A DNA stretch of 64,000 nt from Rhodobacter capsulatus (lineage in GTDB: Bacteria; Pseudomonadota; Alphaproteobacteria; Rhodobacterales; Rhodobacteraceae), in NCBI RefSeq assembly GCF_003254295.1, contig NZ_QKZO01000009.1, forward strand, positions 101,218 through 165,217, read 5' to 3'. The notes beneath the pieces are model-generated. The model was not told the DNA's origin and did no database searches. It saw only the letters and a program-made list of their open reading frames with translations. The position numbers and the translations under genes are program-made. Shown here in pieces: positions 35,844 through 44,739 of the stretch (positions are counted from its first letter, which is position 1; each line of letters starts with the position of its first letter).

Positions 35844-37109
35844 TCAGCTGTCCCGCCGCAGCACGGCGATGAAGAAGCCGTCAAGCCCGCCGCAGTCGGG
35901 CCAGAGATCGGGGCGCAGGCGCAGGCAACCATTTTCCGTCCGCCAGTCCGGATCAAGGCCCGGGACGGTCGCGGGCAGGATCTGCAGCCCCGGATGGCGG
36001 GTCAGGGCGGCGGCGATCTGCGCCTCGCCCTCCTCGGGCAGAAGCGAGCAGGTGGCATAGACCAGGCGCCCGCCGGGTTTGAGCCAGCCCAGCGCCCGGT
36101 CGAGCAGCGCCGCCTGCAGCGCGATCAGGGTCTTGATGCCGCTTGCATCCTTGACGAAGGGCAGATCCGGGTGGCGGCGAATCGTGCCGGTGGCGGAACA
36201 GGGCGCATCGAGCAGGATCGCGTCGAAGGGGGCGTCGGGCGTCCAGTCCAGCGCATCGGCGACGACGGTCTCGGCCGTCATCCCGCAACGGGCGAGGTTT
36301 TCTTCCAGCCGGTCGAGACGCGGGGCGGAGACATCCAGCGCGGTGACCTTGGCGCCCGCGGCCAGCAGTTGCAGCGTCTTGCCGCCCGGCGCGGCGCAAA
36401 GGTCGAGCACATGCTCGCCCGGCTGGGCGTTCAGTACTTTCGCGGGCAGGGCGGCGGCGGCATCCTGCACCCACCAGTCGCCCGTCGCATAGCCCGGAAG
36501 TTCGGTGATCTGCCCGGCCTGCGCCAGCCGCAGCGTGCCGGTGGGCAGCAGCTCCGCGCCCAGTTTCCCGGCCCATCCTGCGGCGTCGGTCTTCACCGAA
36601 AGATCGGTGGGCGCGCCCGCCAGATGCGCGGCCTCCATCCGCATCACCGCGACCTTGCCGTAAGCCGACATCAGCCGTCCGCGCAGCCAGCCGGGCAGGG
36701 CGGGAGCATCGAGCCGCGCCCAGCGCTCGGTCTCGGTGGCGATCTTGCGCAGCACCGCATTGATCAGCCCGGCGAAGCCCTCGGTCTTTTGCCCGCCCGA
36801 GCGGGCGAGCGTGACAAGCGCATCGGTGACGCCATGGGGCGCCTCGCCCAATGCGCAGATCTCGACCGTGCCGAGGCGCAAAAGCACATGCAGATCGGGC
36901 GGCGGCGCCTTGCGCAGATGCGGCTTCAGCATCGCATCGGCGCGCGACAGGTTGCGCAGCGTGGCCAGCGCGATCCGCTGCGCCCGGGCGCGGTCGGAGG
37001 GCGCCAGCGCCGCCAGCTCGCCCGCCTGTTCGGCCAAGGTCAGCCGTTCCTGCAGCACGCCGGACAGAAGCGCCGCTGCCGCACGGCGGGCCGGATCGAT
37101 CGAAGCCAT
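35844..37109 (-). CDS. rsmB: 16S rRNA C967 methyltransferase RsmB-like
   Basis: SAM-dependent 5-methylcytosine methyltransferase. The 421-residue protein has an N-terminal NusB-like RNA-binding domain (about 5-130) and the NOL1/NOP2/Sun catalytic domain (about 150-420): SAM loop LDLCAAPGGKTLQLL, catalytic motif LDAPCSATGTIRRHPDL (PCS) and YATCSLLPEEGE (TCS), the two cysteines needed by m5C enzymes. First gene of the leftward run. Position C967 is inferred from RsmB; related homologues target other cytosines. Confidence 0.92.
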   Translation of the reverse strand: MASIDPARRAAAALLSGVLQERLTLAEQAGELAALAPSDRARAQRIALATLRNLSRADAMLKPHLRKAPPPDLHVLLRLGTVEICALGEAPHGVTDALVTLARSGGQKTEGFAGLINAVLRKIATETERWARLDAPALPGWLRGRLMSAYGKVAVMRMEAAHLAGAPTDLSVKTDAAGWAGKLGAELLPTGTLRLAQAGQITELPGYATGDWWVQDAAAALPAKVLNAQPGEHVLDLCAAPGGKTLQLLAAGAKVTALDVSAPRLDRLEENLARCGMTAETVVADALDWTPDAPFDAILLDAPCSATGTIRRHPDLPFVKDASGIKTLIALQAALLDRALGWLKPGGRLVYATCSLLPEEGEAQIAAALTRHPGLQILPATVPGLDPDWRTENGCLRLRPDLWPDCGGLDGFFIAVLRRDS

Positions 37110-37124
37110 GGCGCTTTCCCTTGC

Positions 37125-37153
37125 TTGTTCCCGTGGATGGGGCGGCCTATATC
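37125..37153 (+). promoter_or_regulatory. Candidate promoter of the DUF1674 gene
   Basis: TTGTTC, 17-bp spacer, TATATC; predicted start near 37160, about 28 nt before the ATG at 37188. Confidence 0.45.
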
Positions 37154-37187
37154 AGGCCCGACCCGAAACGCAAAGCCGGAGGCCTTG

Positions 37188-37367
37188 ATGAGCGAAGATG
37201 CCCCGAAGGATCTGCCCCCCGCCGCGATCCGCGCGCTGGCCGAGGCCGAGGAACGGCGCAAGGCCGCCAAGGCCGCGGAATTGCCGAAGGAATTCGGCGG
37301 CCGCGACGGACCCGAGCCGGTGCGCTTTGGCGATTGGGAGAAGAAGGGCATCGCCATCGACTTCTGA
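37188..37367 (+). CDS. DUF1674 protein (SDHAF4 homologue)
   Basis: A 59-residue protein: charged Ala/Lys/Glu-rich helix, then the conserved C terminus GPEPVRFGDWEKKGIAIDF. DUF1674 is the family of mitochondrial SDHAF4, a chaperone that helps assemble flavinylated succinate dehydrogenase; the bacterial role is inferred. No sdh gene is nearby. Start fits a GGAGG site six nt upstream. It has its own promoter candidate, and a 3'-end repeat element follows. Confidence 0.85.
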   Translation: MSEDAPKDLPPAAIRALAEAEERRKAAKAAELPKEFGGRDGPEPVRFGDWEKKGIAIDF

Positions 37368-37390
37368 GCCGCCTGTGCCCGACCGTGGCA

Positions 37391-37443
37391 GCGGGGGTTT
37401 CACACCCCCGCACCCCCGTGAGGTATTTCGAGCAAGATGAAAT
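37391..37443 (+). repeat. 3'-end repeat element after the DUF1674 gene
   Basis: Hairpin GCGGGGGT...ACCCCCGC, then ACCCCCGTGAGGTATTTCGA and GCAAGATGAAAT. First 30 nt identical to 24888-24917, which argues for recent copying or strong conservation. Confidence 0.8.
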
Positions 37444-37459
37444 CAGGCGCGGAGTTGGG

Positions 37460-38269
37460 TCAGATCCCCAGCACGTCCAGCATGTCATATTGGCCGGGGG
37501 TCTTGTCCTGCCCCCAGAGTGCGGCCCGGAGCGCGCCGCGGGCGAAGATCGCGCGGTCGGTGGCGATGTGGCGCAGCACGATGCGCTCGCCCGCCGCGGC
37601 GAAGATCACGTCATGTTCCCCCACGATGTCGCCGCCGCGGATCGCCGAAAAGCCGATGGCGCCGTGTTTCCGGGCGCCGGTGAGGCCGTGACGGCCTGAT
37701 TCGGTCATGCCGTCCAGGTCGATGCCACGTCCCTCGGCCGCGGCCTTGCCCAGCATCAGCGCCGTGCCCGAGGGCGCGTCGACCTTGCGGTTGTGATGCG
37801 CCTCGACCACTTCGATGTCCCAATCGGCATCCAGCGCCTGCGCCACGGTCTTCGCCAGTTTCGTTAGCAGGTTCACGCCAAGGCTCATGTTGCCCGCCCG
37901 GATCTGCACCGAATGGCGCGACGCGGGTTCCAGCGCCGCGATCTGTTCCTTTTCAAAACCCGTGGTGCCGATCACATGCACGGCGCGGGCCTGCGCGGCC
38001 AGCCGCGCAAATTCCAGCGTCGCCGCAGGGGCGGTGAAATCGATCACCGCCTGCGCCGTTGCAAAGGCTTCCAGCGGATCATCGGTGACGATCACGCCAT
38101 TTTTTGCCCCGCCCAGAGCCTCGCCCAGATCGCGGCCGATCCAGTCATGGCCCGTGCGTTCGACCGCGCCGACAAGCCGCGCCTTGTCCGAGGCGGCGAC
38201 GGTTGCCGCCAGCATCCGCCCCATGCGTCCCGAAATCCCCGTGATCACGATGCCCGGCAGGTCACTCAT
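37460..38269 (-). CDS. dapB: 4-hydroxy-tetrahydrodipicolinate reductase
   Basis: Reduces 4-hydroxy-tetrahydrodipicolinate in lysine and diaminopimelate synthesis. The 269-residue protein has the Rossmann start [41 protein letters not shown], the catalytic helix [19 protein letters not shown] (His-His and Lys) and the GEHDVIFAA strand. Start at 38269 fits GGAG six nt upstream; the ATG at 38281 is the alternative. Divergent from rbfA with a gap of about 105 nt. Confidence 0.96.
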   Translation of the reverse strand: MSDLPGIVITGISGRMGRMLAATVAASDKARLVGAVERTGHDWIGRDLGEALGGAKNGVIVTDDPLEAFATAQAVIDFTAPAATLEFARLAAQARAVHVIGTTGFEKEQIAALEPASRHSVQIRAGNMSLGVNLLTKLAKTVAQALDADWDIEVVEAHHNRKVDAPSGTALMLGKAAAEGRGIDLDGMTESGRHGLTGARKHGAIGFSAIRGGDIVGEHDVIFAAAGERIVLRHIATDRAIFARGALRAALWGQDKTPGQYDMLDVLGI

Positions 38270-38375
38270 CTGTCTCTCCATGCGTTTCGCCCTTCCTAGC
38301 CCGCGCCCGCCCGCTTGGCAAAGCCCCGTTGCGGCCCCGGTTGCGGAATGGGCCCGAAAGCCCTATGTGCGGGGC

Positions 38376-38810
38376 ATGGCAAAGAACCGTTTTTCCTCGG
38401 GCGATGGCCCCTCGCAACGTCAGCTTCGCGTCGGCGAACTGATCCGGCGCACCCTGTCCGACGTGCTCTTGCGCGGCGATGTGCATGACCCGGACCTCAA
38501 CAAGATCTCGATCACCGTGGGCGAGGTGCGGACCTCGCCGGATCTGAAGGTGGCGACGGTCTATGTGGCGCCTTTGGGCGGCACGCTGGGGGGCGAGAGC
38601 GCCGAGGCGATGCTCGCTGCGCTGCGCCGCCATTCGGGCGAGCTGCGCCATCATGTGGCCAAGGCGATGACGCTGAAATACGCGCCCGATCTGCGGTTTC
38701 GCATGGACGAGACCTTTGACCGGCTCGATGAGACGCGACGGCTGTTTTCCGATGAAACCGTGCAACGCGACATCGCCGCCCGCGATGACGATGAAGGCGA
38801 TGACGATTAA
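38376..38810 (+). CDS. rbfA: Ribosome-binding factor A
   Basis: Late 30S assembly factor with a KH-like fold, needed for 5'-end processing of 16S rRNA. The 144-residue protein has RQLRVGELIRRTLSDVLLRGD, VRTSPDLKVATVYVAPLGG and LRFRMDETFDRLDE in order. The C-terminal tail ([14 protein letters not shown]) is acidic. Its stop region overlaps the start of the following DUF2233 gene, which runs in a different frame. Confidence 0.95.
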   Translation: MAKNRFSSGDGPSQRQLRVGELIRRTLSDVLLRGDVHDPDLNKISITVGEVRTSPDLKVATVYVAPLGGTLGGESAEAMLAALRRHSGELRHHVAKAMTLKYAPDLRFRMDETFDRLDETRRLFSDETVQRDIAARDDDEGDDD

Positions 38811-39543
38811 GCCGCTCTGGGCGCGGCTGTTCGCGGCGCTGGCGCTGGTGGTGCCGCGCCTCGCGCTGGCGGCCGATCCCTGTCATACCGTCACCTTCGA
38901 GGACATTCCCTTCACCGTCTGTCAGGCGCAGGCCGGGCAGGATGTGCGGCTGTGGCTGAAGAACGATCAGGGCCAGATCCTTGGCAATGCCGAGCGGGTC
39001 AAGGCCACGCTTGCCCCGGGCGAGCGGCTGGTCTTCGCGATGAACGCCGGGATGTATTCGCCAAGCCGCGATCCGGCCGGGCTTTACATCGAAAACGGCA
39101 CCGAGCGGCAGCCGATCGTCACCCGCGAGGGGCCGGGGAATTTCGGCATGCTGCCGAATGGCGTCTTTTGCGTGACTGACCGTTTCGCGGTGATCGAAAG
39201 CCGCGCCTTTGCCGCGGCCCCGCCCGCCTGCCGCTTTGCCACGCAATCGGGGCCGATGCTGGTGATCGAGGGTGCGCTGCATCCGCGGTTCCTGCCCGAC
39301 AGCACCTCGACCTATATCCGCAACGGCGTGGGCGTTTCGGCCGACGGGCAGACAGCCTGGTTCGTGATTTCCGACCGGCCTGTGACCTTCCACCGCTTCG
39401 CCCGCTTCTTCCGCGACAGCCTTGGGGCGCCGAATGCGCTTTATTTCGACGGCTCGATTTCGCGACTCTTCGTGCCCGCGCAGGGACGGGCCGATTTCGG
39501 CCTGCCGCTGGGGCCGATGGTCGGGCTTGTTGCCCGCGATTGA
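38800..39543 (+). CDS. Phosphodiester glycosidase (DUF2233/NAGPA-like) exported protein
   Basis: A 247-residue exported protein (signal peptide to about residue 25, ALALAA). The domain (PF09992, NAGPA/DUF2233) shows [36 protein letters not shown], then [18 protein letters not shown] and [13 protein letters not shown]. Related enzymes cleave sugar phosphodiesters, including the mannose-6-phosphate uncovering enzyme; the bacterial substrate is unknown. Starts at 38791 and 38800 are both possible; the second is 9 nt inside. Overlaps rbfA by about 11 nt. Confidence 0.85.
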   Translation: MTIKPLWARLFAALALVVPRLALAADPCHTVTFEDIPFTVCQAQAGQDVRLWLKNDQGQILGNAERVKATLAPGERLVFAMNAGMYSPSRDPAGLYIENGTERQPIVTREGPGNFGMLPNGVFCVTDRFAVIESRAFAAAPPACRFATQSGPMLVIEGALHPRFLPDSTSTYIRNGVGVSADGQTAWFVISDRPVTFHRFARFFRDSLGAPNALYFDGSISRLFVPAQGRADFGLPLGPMVGLVARD

Positions 39544-39593
39544 CCCGCAGGCCGCAAGGCGCTAGCAGGCGGGCTTGCATCAGGGAGACGGTC

Positions 39594-40505
39594 ATGGGTC
39601 GCAAGAAGGGTCGCGAGATTTCGGGCTGGGTTGTCGTCGACAAGCCCGCGGGGGTGACCTCGACCGCGGTTGTGGGCAAGGTGCGCTGGGCCTTCGACGC
39701 GAAAAAGGCGGGCCATGCGGGCACGCTCGATCCGGCGGCGACGGGCGTTCTGGCGGTGGCTTTGGGCGAGGCGACGAAGACCGTGCCCTTCATCACCGAT
39801 GCGCTGAAATGCTACCGCTTTCAGGTTCGCTTCGGCGCCGCGACCGCGACCGACGATGCCGAGGGCGCAGTCGTCGCCCGCTCCGACAGCCGCCCGAGCG
39901 ATGCCGAGATTGCGGCCGCGCTGGCCGCGTTCCGCGGCGACATCCTGCAGGTGCCGCCGCAATATTCCGCGGTCAAGGTCGAGGGCGAACGCGCCTATGA
40001 TCTGGCCCGCGAGGGCGTCGACATGGATCTGGCCGCCCGTCCGCTCTGGGTCGAAAGCCTCGAGATGATTTCGCGGCCCGATGCCGATACGGTCGAGCTC
40101 GAGATGGTCTGCGGCAAGGGCGGCTATGTCCGCGCGATCGCCCGCGATCTGGGGCAAGCCCTGGGCTGCCTTGGCCACGTGCTCTGGCTGCGCCGGGTCT
40201 GGTCGGGCCCGTTCGAGGCCGACAAGGGCCTGAGCCTTGACGAGATCGACCGGATGGCGCGCACGCCCGAGCTGGACGCGCAGCTGCTGCCGCTGGAACT
40301 GGGGCTGCACGATCTGCCCGAGGTCAAGGCCACCGTCGAGGGCGCGGTGCGGCTGGGCCATGGCAACCCCGGGCAGGTGATCTGCTCGGGCATCGACTTC
40401 GGGACCGAGGTCTGGGTCAGCCATCACGGTCTGGCCATTGCCGTTGGCCGCTACATGGGCGGCGAGGTCCACCCCGACCGCGTCTTCAACCGGACCGGGG
40501 CATGA
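39594..40505 (+). CDS. truB: tRNA pseudouridine-55 synthase
   Basis: Forms pseudouridine 55 in the T arm of tRNAs. At 303 residues it is a full-length Tru[14 protein letters not shown], catalytic Asp46 in [35 protein letters not shown], and [16 protein letters not shown] follows GGGAGACGG. It follows rbfA/DUF2233 and its stop overlaps the DUF1643 start by 4 nt, so the latter is translated in step. Confidence 0.96.
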   Translation: MGRKKGREISGWVVVDKPAGVTSTAVVGKVRWAFDAKKAGHAGTLDPAATGVLAVALGEATKTVPFITDALKCYRFQVRFGAATATDDAEGAVVARSDSRPSDAEIAAALAAFRGDILQVPPQYSAVKVEGERAYDLAREGVDMDLAARPLWVESLEMISRPDADTVELEMVCGKGGYVRAIARDLGQALGCLGHVLWLRRVWSGPFEADKGLSLDEIDRMARTPELDAQLLPLELGLHDLPEVKATVEGAVRLGHGNPGQVICSGIDFGTEVWVSHHGLAIAVGRYMGGEVHPDRVFNRTGA

Positions 40506-41020
40506 TCACCCGGACCCATGTCAAGGGCGATGCCCCCTCGGTGGCGGTCTATTCCGACTGCGAGGCCTATCGCTATCTGCTGACGCGGGTCTGGGACGAC
40601 GCCCTGCCGCGGGCGCTTTTCGTGATGCTCAACCCCTCGACCGCGACCGAGGTGCAGAACGATCCGACGGTCGAACGCTGCGAGCGCCGGGCGCGGGCCC
40701 TGGGCTTTGGCGCCTTCCGGGTGACGAACATCTTCGCCTTTCGCGCCACCGACCCGCGCGCGATGCGGGCCATGGCCGATCCGGTCGGGCCGGAAAACGA
40801 TGCCGCGATCCGTGGCAGTCTGGATTGGGCGGGGGGCCCGGCGGACCGGATCGTCTGCGCCTGGGGCACGCATGGGGCACATCTGGGCCGCGGTGCCGCG
40901 GTCGAACGGCTGCTGCGCGAATCGGGGCGCGAGCTGCACCATCTGGGCCTGACCGCCGCCGGGGCGCCGAAACATCCGCTCTACATCGGCTATGCGCAGC
41001 CGTTGCAGCGCTGGGTCTGA
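40502..41020 (+). CDS. DUF1643 domain protein
   Basis: A 172-residue cytoplasmic protein of DUF1643 (PF07799): [50 protein letters not shown] and [10 protein letters not shown] in the usual order. The family is widely distributed and without known biochemistry. The LNPSTAT.NDPTV pattern resembles a nucleotide-binding or DNA-glycosylase-like site, but this is not established. ATGA overlap with truB suggests a link with tRNA or RNA metabolism here. Confidence 0.85.
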   Translation: MITRTHVKGDAPSVAVYSDCEAYRYLLTRVWDDALPRALFVMLNPSTATEVQNDPTVERCERRARALGFGAFRVTNIFAFRATDPRAMRAMADPVGPENDAAIRGSLDWAGGPADRIVCAWGTHGAHLGRGAAVERLLRESGRELHHLGLTAAGAPKHPLYIGYAQPLQRWV

Positions 41021-41094
41021 CGCTGCCTGGGCCCCGAAGCTTAACCATGCCCCGGGAAAACCACGCCGCGACCATGTTTTTGCCGAGTTTGCTT

Positions 41095-41123
41095 TTGTTC
41101 CGCGGCGCCGTTTCGGCTATGAT
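41095..41123 (+). promoter_or_regulatory. Candidate promoter of the RTX-repeat gene
   Basis: TTGTTC, 17-bp spacer, TATGAT; the predicted start is about 20 nt before the ATG at 41149, which has GAAGGTGAGG as ribosome site. Confidence 0.5.
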
Positions 41124-41148
41124 GGGCCGGTGAAGGTGAGGGTGCGCC

Positions 41149-42228
41149 ATGCTGTTCCTGTCAGGGTTTCTGGGTCTTTTGATGGCGGGGCTTGCCGCGG
41201 GTGTCGCGCCCACCGGGGAGGATGAGACCGAGACGGTCGACGACGACACCCGGGATCAGGCCGAAGCCGACACCGGCACGGAAGACGGCACCGAGGATGG
41301 CACGGGCACCGATGGCGGCACCGTCCCGGAAGATCCGCCGACCGATGACACCGAGACCACCCTTCCCGGCGACACCCCGACCGAGCCCGAGCCCGAGACC
41401 TCGCCCGAGGCGACCGACGGGCGCGACATCCTTTGGGGTGATCTGTTCGACGATCAGCTTGACGGTCTGGCGGGCGACGACCAGATCAACGGCTATGCGG
41501 GCGATGACACGGTCAGCGGCGGCGATGGCGATGACAGCCTTTGGGGCGCGGCGGGCGACGACAGCCTTGCGGGCGGGACCGGCGACGACAGTCTTGAGGG
41601 GGATTATGGCACCGACACGCTGACGGGCGGGGCGGGAGATGACACTTTGGCGGCGGGCTTCGGCGACGACAGCCTGAGCGGCGGCACCGGGGCGGATCTG
41701 CTTCTGGGCGGCGCGGGCGACGACCGCGTCGAGGGCGATGCGGGCGATGACAGCCTGTGCGGCAACGCCGGGGACGATACGTTGATCGGCGGCACCGGCA
41801 CGGATGAGCTGAGCGGCGGAAATGGCGACGATCTGCTCATCGGGGTTGTTTCGGACGGTCAAAGCGGCAACAGTGATGCCGATGGCATGGATTTCCTCAA
41901 CGGCGGTGTGGGGGCCGATACGCTTATGATAGGTGCGGGTGATTGGGCCTCGGGCGGTGAGGATGGCGATCTGTTCGCGCTGGGCGAGTGGATCGACCCC
42001 GAAACCCCCGCGACGATCACTGATTACGATTCAAGCGCCGATCAGATCGTGGTCGTCTATGACCCGGACAACGGTGTCGCCCCGGAGGTGACGCTGGAGC
42101 CCGCGACGACCGAGGGCAATGTCTGGATCACGCTGAACGGGGTGCATCTGGCCGAGGTGGTCGATGCGGGCGATCTGCGCCCCGAGGATGTGCTCTTGAT
42201 CACCCCCGAGGAATTCGGCGCCGTCTGA
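41149..42228 (+). CDS. RTX-repeat calcium-binding protein with N-terminal hydrophobic segment
   Basis: A 359-residue very acidic protein in three parts. Residues 1-20 (LFLSGFLGLLMAGLAAGVA) are a membrane helix or signal. Residues 21-90 are a Thr/Asp/Glu/Pro linker with almost no basic residues. Residues 91-231 are about 15 nonapeptide RTX repeats of the type GGxGxDxLx (e.g. GGAGDDTLAAGFGDDSLSGG), which bind calcium as a parallel beta roll. The C-terminal domain (about 245-359) is of the type found after RTX blocks in Rhodobacteraceae (ITDYDSSADQIVVVYDP). Function unknown; no toxin or protease domain. Has its own promoter. Confidence 0.88.
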   Translation: MLFLSGFLGLLMAGLAAGVAPTGEDETETVDDDTRDQAEADTGTEDGTEDGTGTDGGTVPEDPPTDDTETTLPGDTPTEPEPETSPEATDGRDILWGDLFDDQLDGLAGDDQINGYAGDDTVSGGDGDDSLWGAAGDDSLAGGTGDDSLEGDYGTDTLTGGAGDDTLAAGFGDDSLSGGTGADLLLGGAGDDRVEGDAGDDSLCGNAGDDTLIGGTGTDELSGGNGDDLLIGVVSDGQSGNSDADGMDFLNGGVGADTLMIGAGDWASGGEDGDLFALGEWIDPETPATITDYDSSADQIVVVYDPDNGVAPEVTLEPATTEGNVWITLNGVHLAEVVDAGDLRPEDVLLITPEEFGAV

Positions 42229-42277
42229 CCCGGGCTTTTGGCTTTCCTTTTCGGCGCTTTTCCGTTAAACGCCGCCA

Positions 42278-42295
42278 TCCGCCGGATTCGGCGGA
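42278..42295 (+). promoter_or_regulatory. Hairpin in the rpsO leader
   Basis: TCCGCCG-GATT-CGGCGGA, 66 nt before the rpsO ATG. S15 represses its own mRNA in many bacteria through leader structures, so this could be part of such a site; no further support. Confidence 0.3.
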
Positions 42296-42360
42296 GACTC
42301 CACGGGCCCTGCTGGACGACATCCCGGCTTGCGCCATCACCCTTTGCACAGGAGACCCCG

Positions 42361-42630
42361 ATGTCGATCACCGTCGAGACCAAGACCCGTCTGATGAAAG
42401 AATTTGCCACCAAGGAAGGCGACACCGGCTCGCCGGAAGTCCAGGTGGCGATCCTCAGCTCGCGCATCGCGACGCTGACCGAGCACTTCAAGGCCCACAA
42501 GAAAGACAACCATTCGCGTCGTGGCCTGCTGATGATGGTGGCCCAGCGCCGCAAGCTGCTCGACTATCTGAAGAAAAAGGACGTGGCCCGCTACCAGTCG
42601 CTGATCGAGCGTCTCGGCCTGCGCCGCTGA
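42361..42630 (+). CDS. rpsO: 30S ribosomal protein S15
   Basis: Small-subunit protein that binds the central domain of 16S rRNA early in assembly. At 89 residues it is normal, with [21 protein letters not shown], the loop [19 protein letters not shown] and [28 protein letters not shown] upstream of the ATG. In many bacteria it is co-transcribed with pnp; here pnp is on the opposite strand 2.1 kb away. Confidence 0.98.
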   Translation: MSITVETKTRLMKEFATKEGDTGSPEVQVAILSSRIATLTEHFKAHKKDNHSRRGLLMMVAQRRKLLDYLKKKDVARYQSLIERLGLRR

Positions 42631-42654
42631 TCCCTTTCGGGTTTCGGAAAATGG

Positions 42655-42683
42655 AACGCCTGCCCCCCGGGGCAGGCGTTTTG
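42655..42683 (+). terminator. Rho-independent terminator of rpsO
   Basis: AACGCCTGCCCC-CC-GGGGCAGGCGTT followed by TTG; long perfect stem with A/T flanks. Confidence 0.85.
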
Positions 42684-42716
42684 CTTTGGGTTTCGCCGGG
42701 GGCTGTTGCGCCGCCC

Positions 42717-42765
42717 GCGGGGGCGCTGCCCCCGCACCCCCGAGGTATTTGCGGCAAGATGAAAG
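42717..42765 (+). repeat. 3'-end repeat element downstream of rpsO
   Basis: Hairpin GCGGGGGC-GCT-GCCCCCGC, then ACCCCCGAGGTATTTGCGGC and AAGATGAAAG. It lies after the rpsO terminator and before the stop of the facing aldehyde dehydrogenase gene. Confidence 0.8.
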
Positions 42766-42785
42766 GGGCTGATTTGGGGGGCGGG

Positions 42786-44222
42786 TCAGCCCGCCCAGCC
42801 CGAGATCGACTTCACCTCGCAGAATTCCTCGATGCCCCAGCGGCCGCCCTCGCGCGCGCGGCCCGAGGCGCGCACGCCGCCGAAAGGCGCCCCCGCGCCG
42901 CGGCTTTGGCCGTTCATCTCGACCATGCCCGAGCGCAGTTGCCGCGCCAGCCGGTTGCGCCGGGCGCCGTCTTGCGACTGCACATAGTTGGTCAGGCCAT
43001 AGGGCGTGGCATTGGCGATGGCGATGGCCTCGGCCTCGGTGTCGAAGGGCATGATCGAGAGCACGGGGCCGAAGATTTCCTCGCGCATCACCGTCATTTC
43101 GGGCGTGACATCGGCAAAGACGGTCGGGCGGATGAAGAAGCCCTTGTTCAGCCCCTCGGGGCGGCCAAGGCCCCCGGCGACCAGACGGGCGCCTTCCTTG
43201 ATCCCGGTTTCGATCAGCGACTGGATTTTCTCGAACTGCGCCGCGTTCACCACCGGGCCGATGTGGCGGCCGGGGTCCTGCGCCGGGGCGACCTTGATCG
43301 CGGCGGCGACCTCGGCGGCGATCTCCACGGCGCGGTCGTAAAGCGGGCGTTCGACCAGCATCCGCGTCGGCGCGTTGCAGCTTTGGCCGGAGTTGTTCAT
43401 GCAATGCCGCACGCCGCGGGCGACGGCGTTTTCGTCGGCATCGGCGAAAACCAGGTTCGCCCCCTTGCCGCCGAGTTCCAGACAGACCCGTTTCAGCGTG
43501 CTGGCCGCGGCCTGTGTGATCGCCTTGCCCGCCCGGGTCGAGCCGGTGAAGGAGATCATTTCCACATCGGGATGGGTGGAGAGCTGCGTGCCGACGCCGA
43601 GCCCGTCACCGTTCACCAGGTTGAAGACGCCCGCGGGCACGCCCGCGGCATGGACGAATTCCGCAAACAGCAGCGAGGACAGCGGCGCCTCCTCGGAGGG
43701 TTTCAGCACCATCGTGCAACCGGCGATCAGCGCCGGGATGACTTTCAGCGTCACCTGGTTCATCGGCCAGTTCCACGGCGTGATCAGCCCGACGACGCCG
43801 ACGGGTTCATAGGCGATCATCGCGCCGGGCGTGCCGTCGCCCAACGGATGCACCCATTTGAAGTCCTTGGCGGCCCTGATGAAATTCGAGATGTGCCAGA
43901 TCCCGGCGCCGACCTGATTTTCGCGGGCAAAGTCGATCGGTGCGCCCATCTCGAGGCTCATCGCCTGCGCCATCTCCTCGGCCCGGGCCTGATAGATCGT
44001 GAGGATCCGCTCGACCGCGGCCAGACGCTCGGCGGGCGGCGTGGCGGCCCAGCCCGGCCCCGCACGCAGGGCGGCGGCGACGGCGGCCTCGGTATCGGCC
44101 CGGTCGCCAAGCGAGATCACCGCGCAGGGCTCCTCGGTTGAGGGGTCGATCACGGCATGGTCGCGCGGCAGATGCGGGCCGACCCATGTCCCGTCGATGT
44201 AGAAGTGGCGTTTCTCGATCAT
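42786..44222 (-). CDS. Aldehyde dehydrogenase family protein
   Basis: A 478-residue NAD(P)-dependent dehydrogenase. Key residues: PWNWPMNQVTLKVIPALIAGC with the cofactor-binding Asn, FTGSTRAGKAI, LELGGKGANLVFADAD (general-base Glu), and NSGQSCNAPTRM with the nucleophile Cys. C-terminal GAGAPFGGVRASGRAREGGRWGIEEF is of the type seen in broad-specificity aldehyde dehydrogenases; 3-succinoylsemialdehyde-pyridine dehydrogenases share it. Substrate unknown. Start at 44222 follows GGGAGACTGCC. Confidence 0.9.
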   Translation of the reverse strand: MIEKRHFYIDGTWVGPHLPRDHAVIDPSTEEPCAVISLGDRADTEAAVAAALRAGPGWAATPPAERLAAVERILTIYQARAEEMAQAMSLEMGAPIDFARENQVGAGIWHISNFIRAAKDFKWVHPLGDGTPGAMIAYEPVGVVGLITPWNWPMNQVTLKVIPALIAGCTMVLKPSEEAPLSSLLFAEFVHAAGVPAGVFNLVNGDGLGVGTQLSTHPDVEMISFTGSTRAGKAITQAAASTLKRVCLELGGKGANLVFADADENAVARGVRHCMNNSGQSCNAPTRMLVERPLYDRAVEIAAEVAAAIKVAPAQDPGRHIGPVVNAAQFEKIQSLIETGIKEGARLVAGGLGRPEGLNKGFFIRPTVFADVTPEMTVMREEIFGPVLSIMPFDTEAEAIAIANATPYGLTNYVQSQDGARRNRLARQLRSGMVEMNGQSRGAGAPFGGVRASGRAREGGRWGIEEFCEVKSISGWAG

Positions 44223-44449
44223 GGCAGTCTCCCTTGTCCGGCGCAGCGTGACAGGGGGAAAGCCTTGTGGCAAGCCACCCGCCGGAAAATTTGATCAAAT
44301 TATCCCCGCGGAAGTGGTAACCAAATCTTACCAGTCATGCGGTTTCGGCATCGCGGCCTTGTCCAATCCCCGGATTGTGCAAATGCAGCATCAGGCGCAG
44401 GTTATCGGCAACGGCGGGATGGTCCTGCCGGAGACCGAAAGACGAAAAG

Positions 44450-44668
44450 ATGCCCCTCGCTTCCACGCTGTCCCAGCCCCGCCCCGTCGCCCTGCTTGAT
44501 GTCCTTGTCCGTGCCGTCGCGCAGCTGCGCGAGGCCCATGCGCAACGCCGCGCCTATGTCGCGCTGCTGGCGGAATTCGACCGCATGACCGATGCCGACT
44601 GGTTCGACCTTGGCCTGTCGCGTCACAATGCCCGCGATCTGGCCCGCCATACCGTCTACGGGCGTTAA
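44450..44668 (+). CDS. Small DUF1127-like protein
   Basis: A 72-residue basic protein with the DUF1127 type of C terminus: YVALLAEFDRMTDADWFDLGLSRHNARDLARHTVYGR, where DLGLSR is the family mark. DUF1127 proteins in alphaproteobacteria include small RNA-binding and stress-regulated proteins (e.g. the CcaF1 group in Rhodobacter), inferred here. It is alone between aldehyde dehydrogenase and pnp, both leftward. No strong ribosome site (GAAAGACGAAAAG). The start is the first ATG of the likely frame. Confidence 0.7.
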   Translation: MPLASTLSQPRPVALLDVLVRAVAQLREAHAQRRAYVALLAEFDRMTDADWFDLGLSRHNARDLARHTVYGR

Positions 44669-44694
44669 GCCCCCGGCCAAGGGGCCGCAAAGCA

Positions 44695-44720
44695 AAAGCC
44701 CCCGCGGTTGCGGGGGCTTT
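44695..44720. terminator. Bidirectional terminator between the DUF1127 gene and pnp
   Basis: AAAGCCCCCGC-GGTT-GCGGGGGCTTT; symmetrical, with A and T flanks on both strands, 26 nt beyond the DUF1127 stop and 19 nt beyond the pnp stop. Confidence 0.85.
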
Positions 44721-44739
44721 GCCGTTTCTTGCGCTGCGA

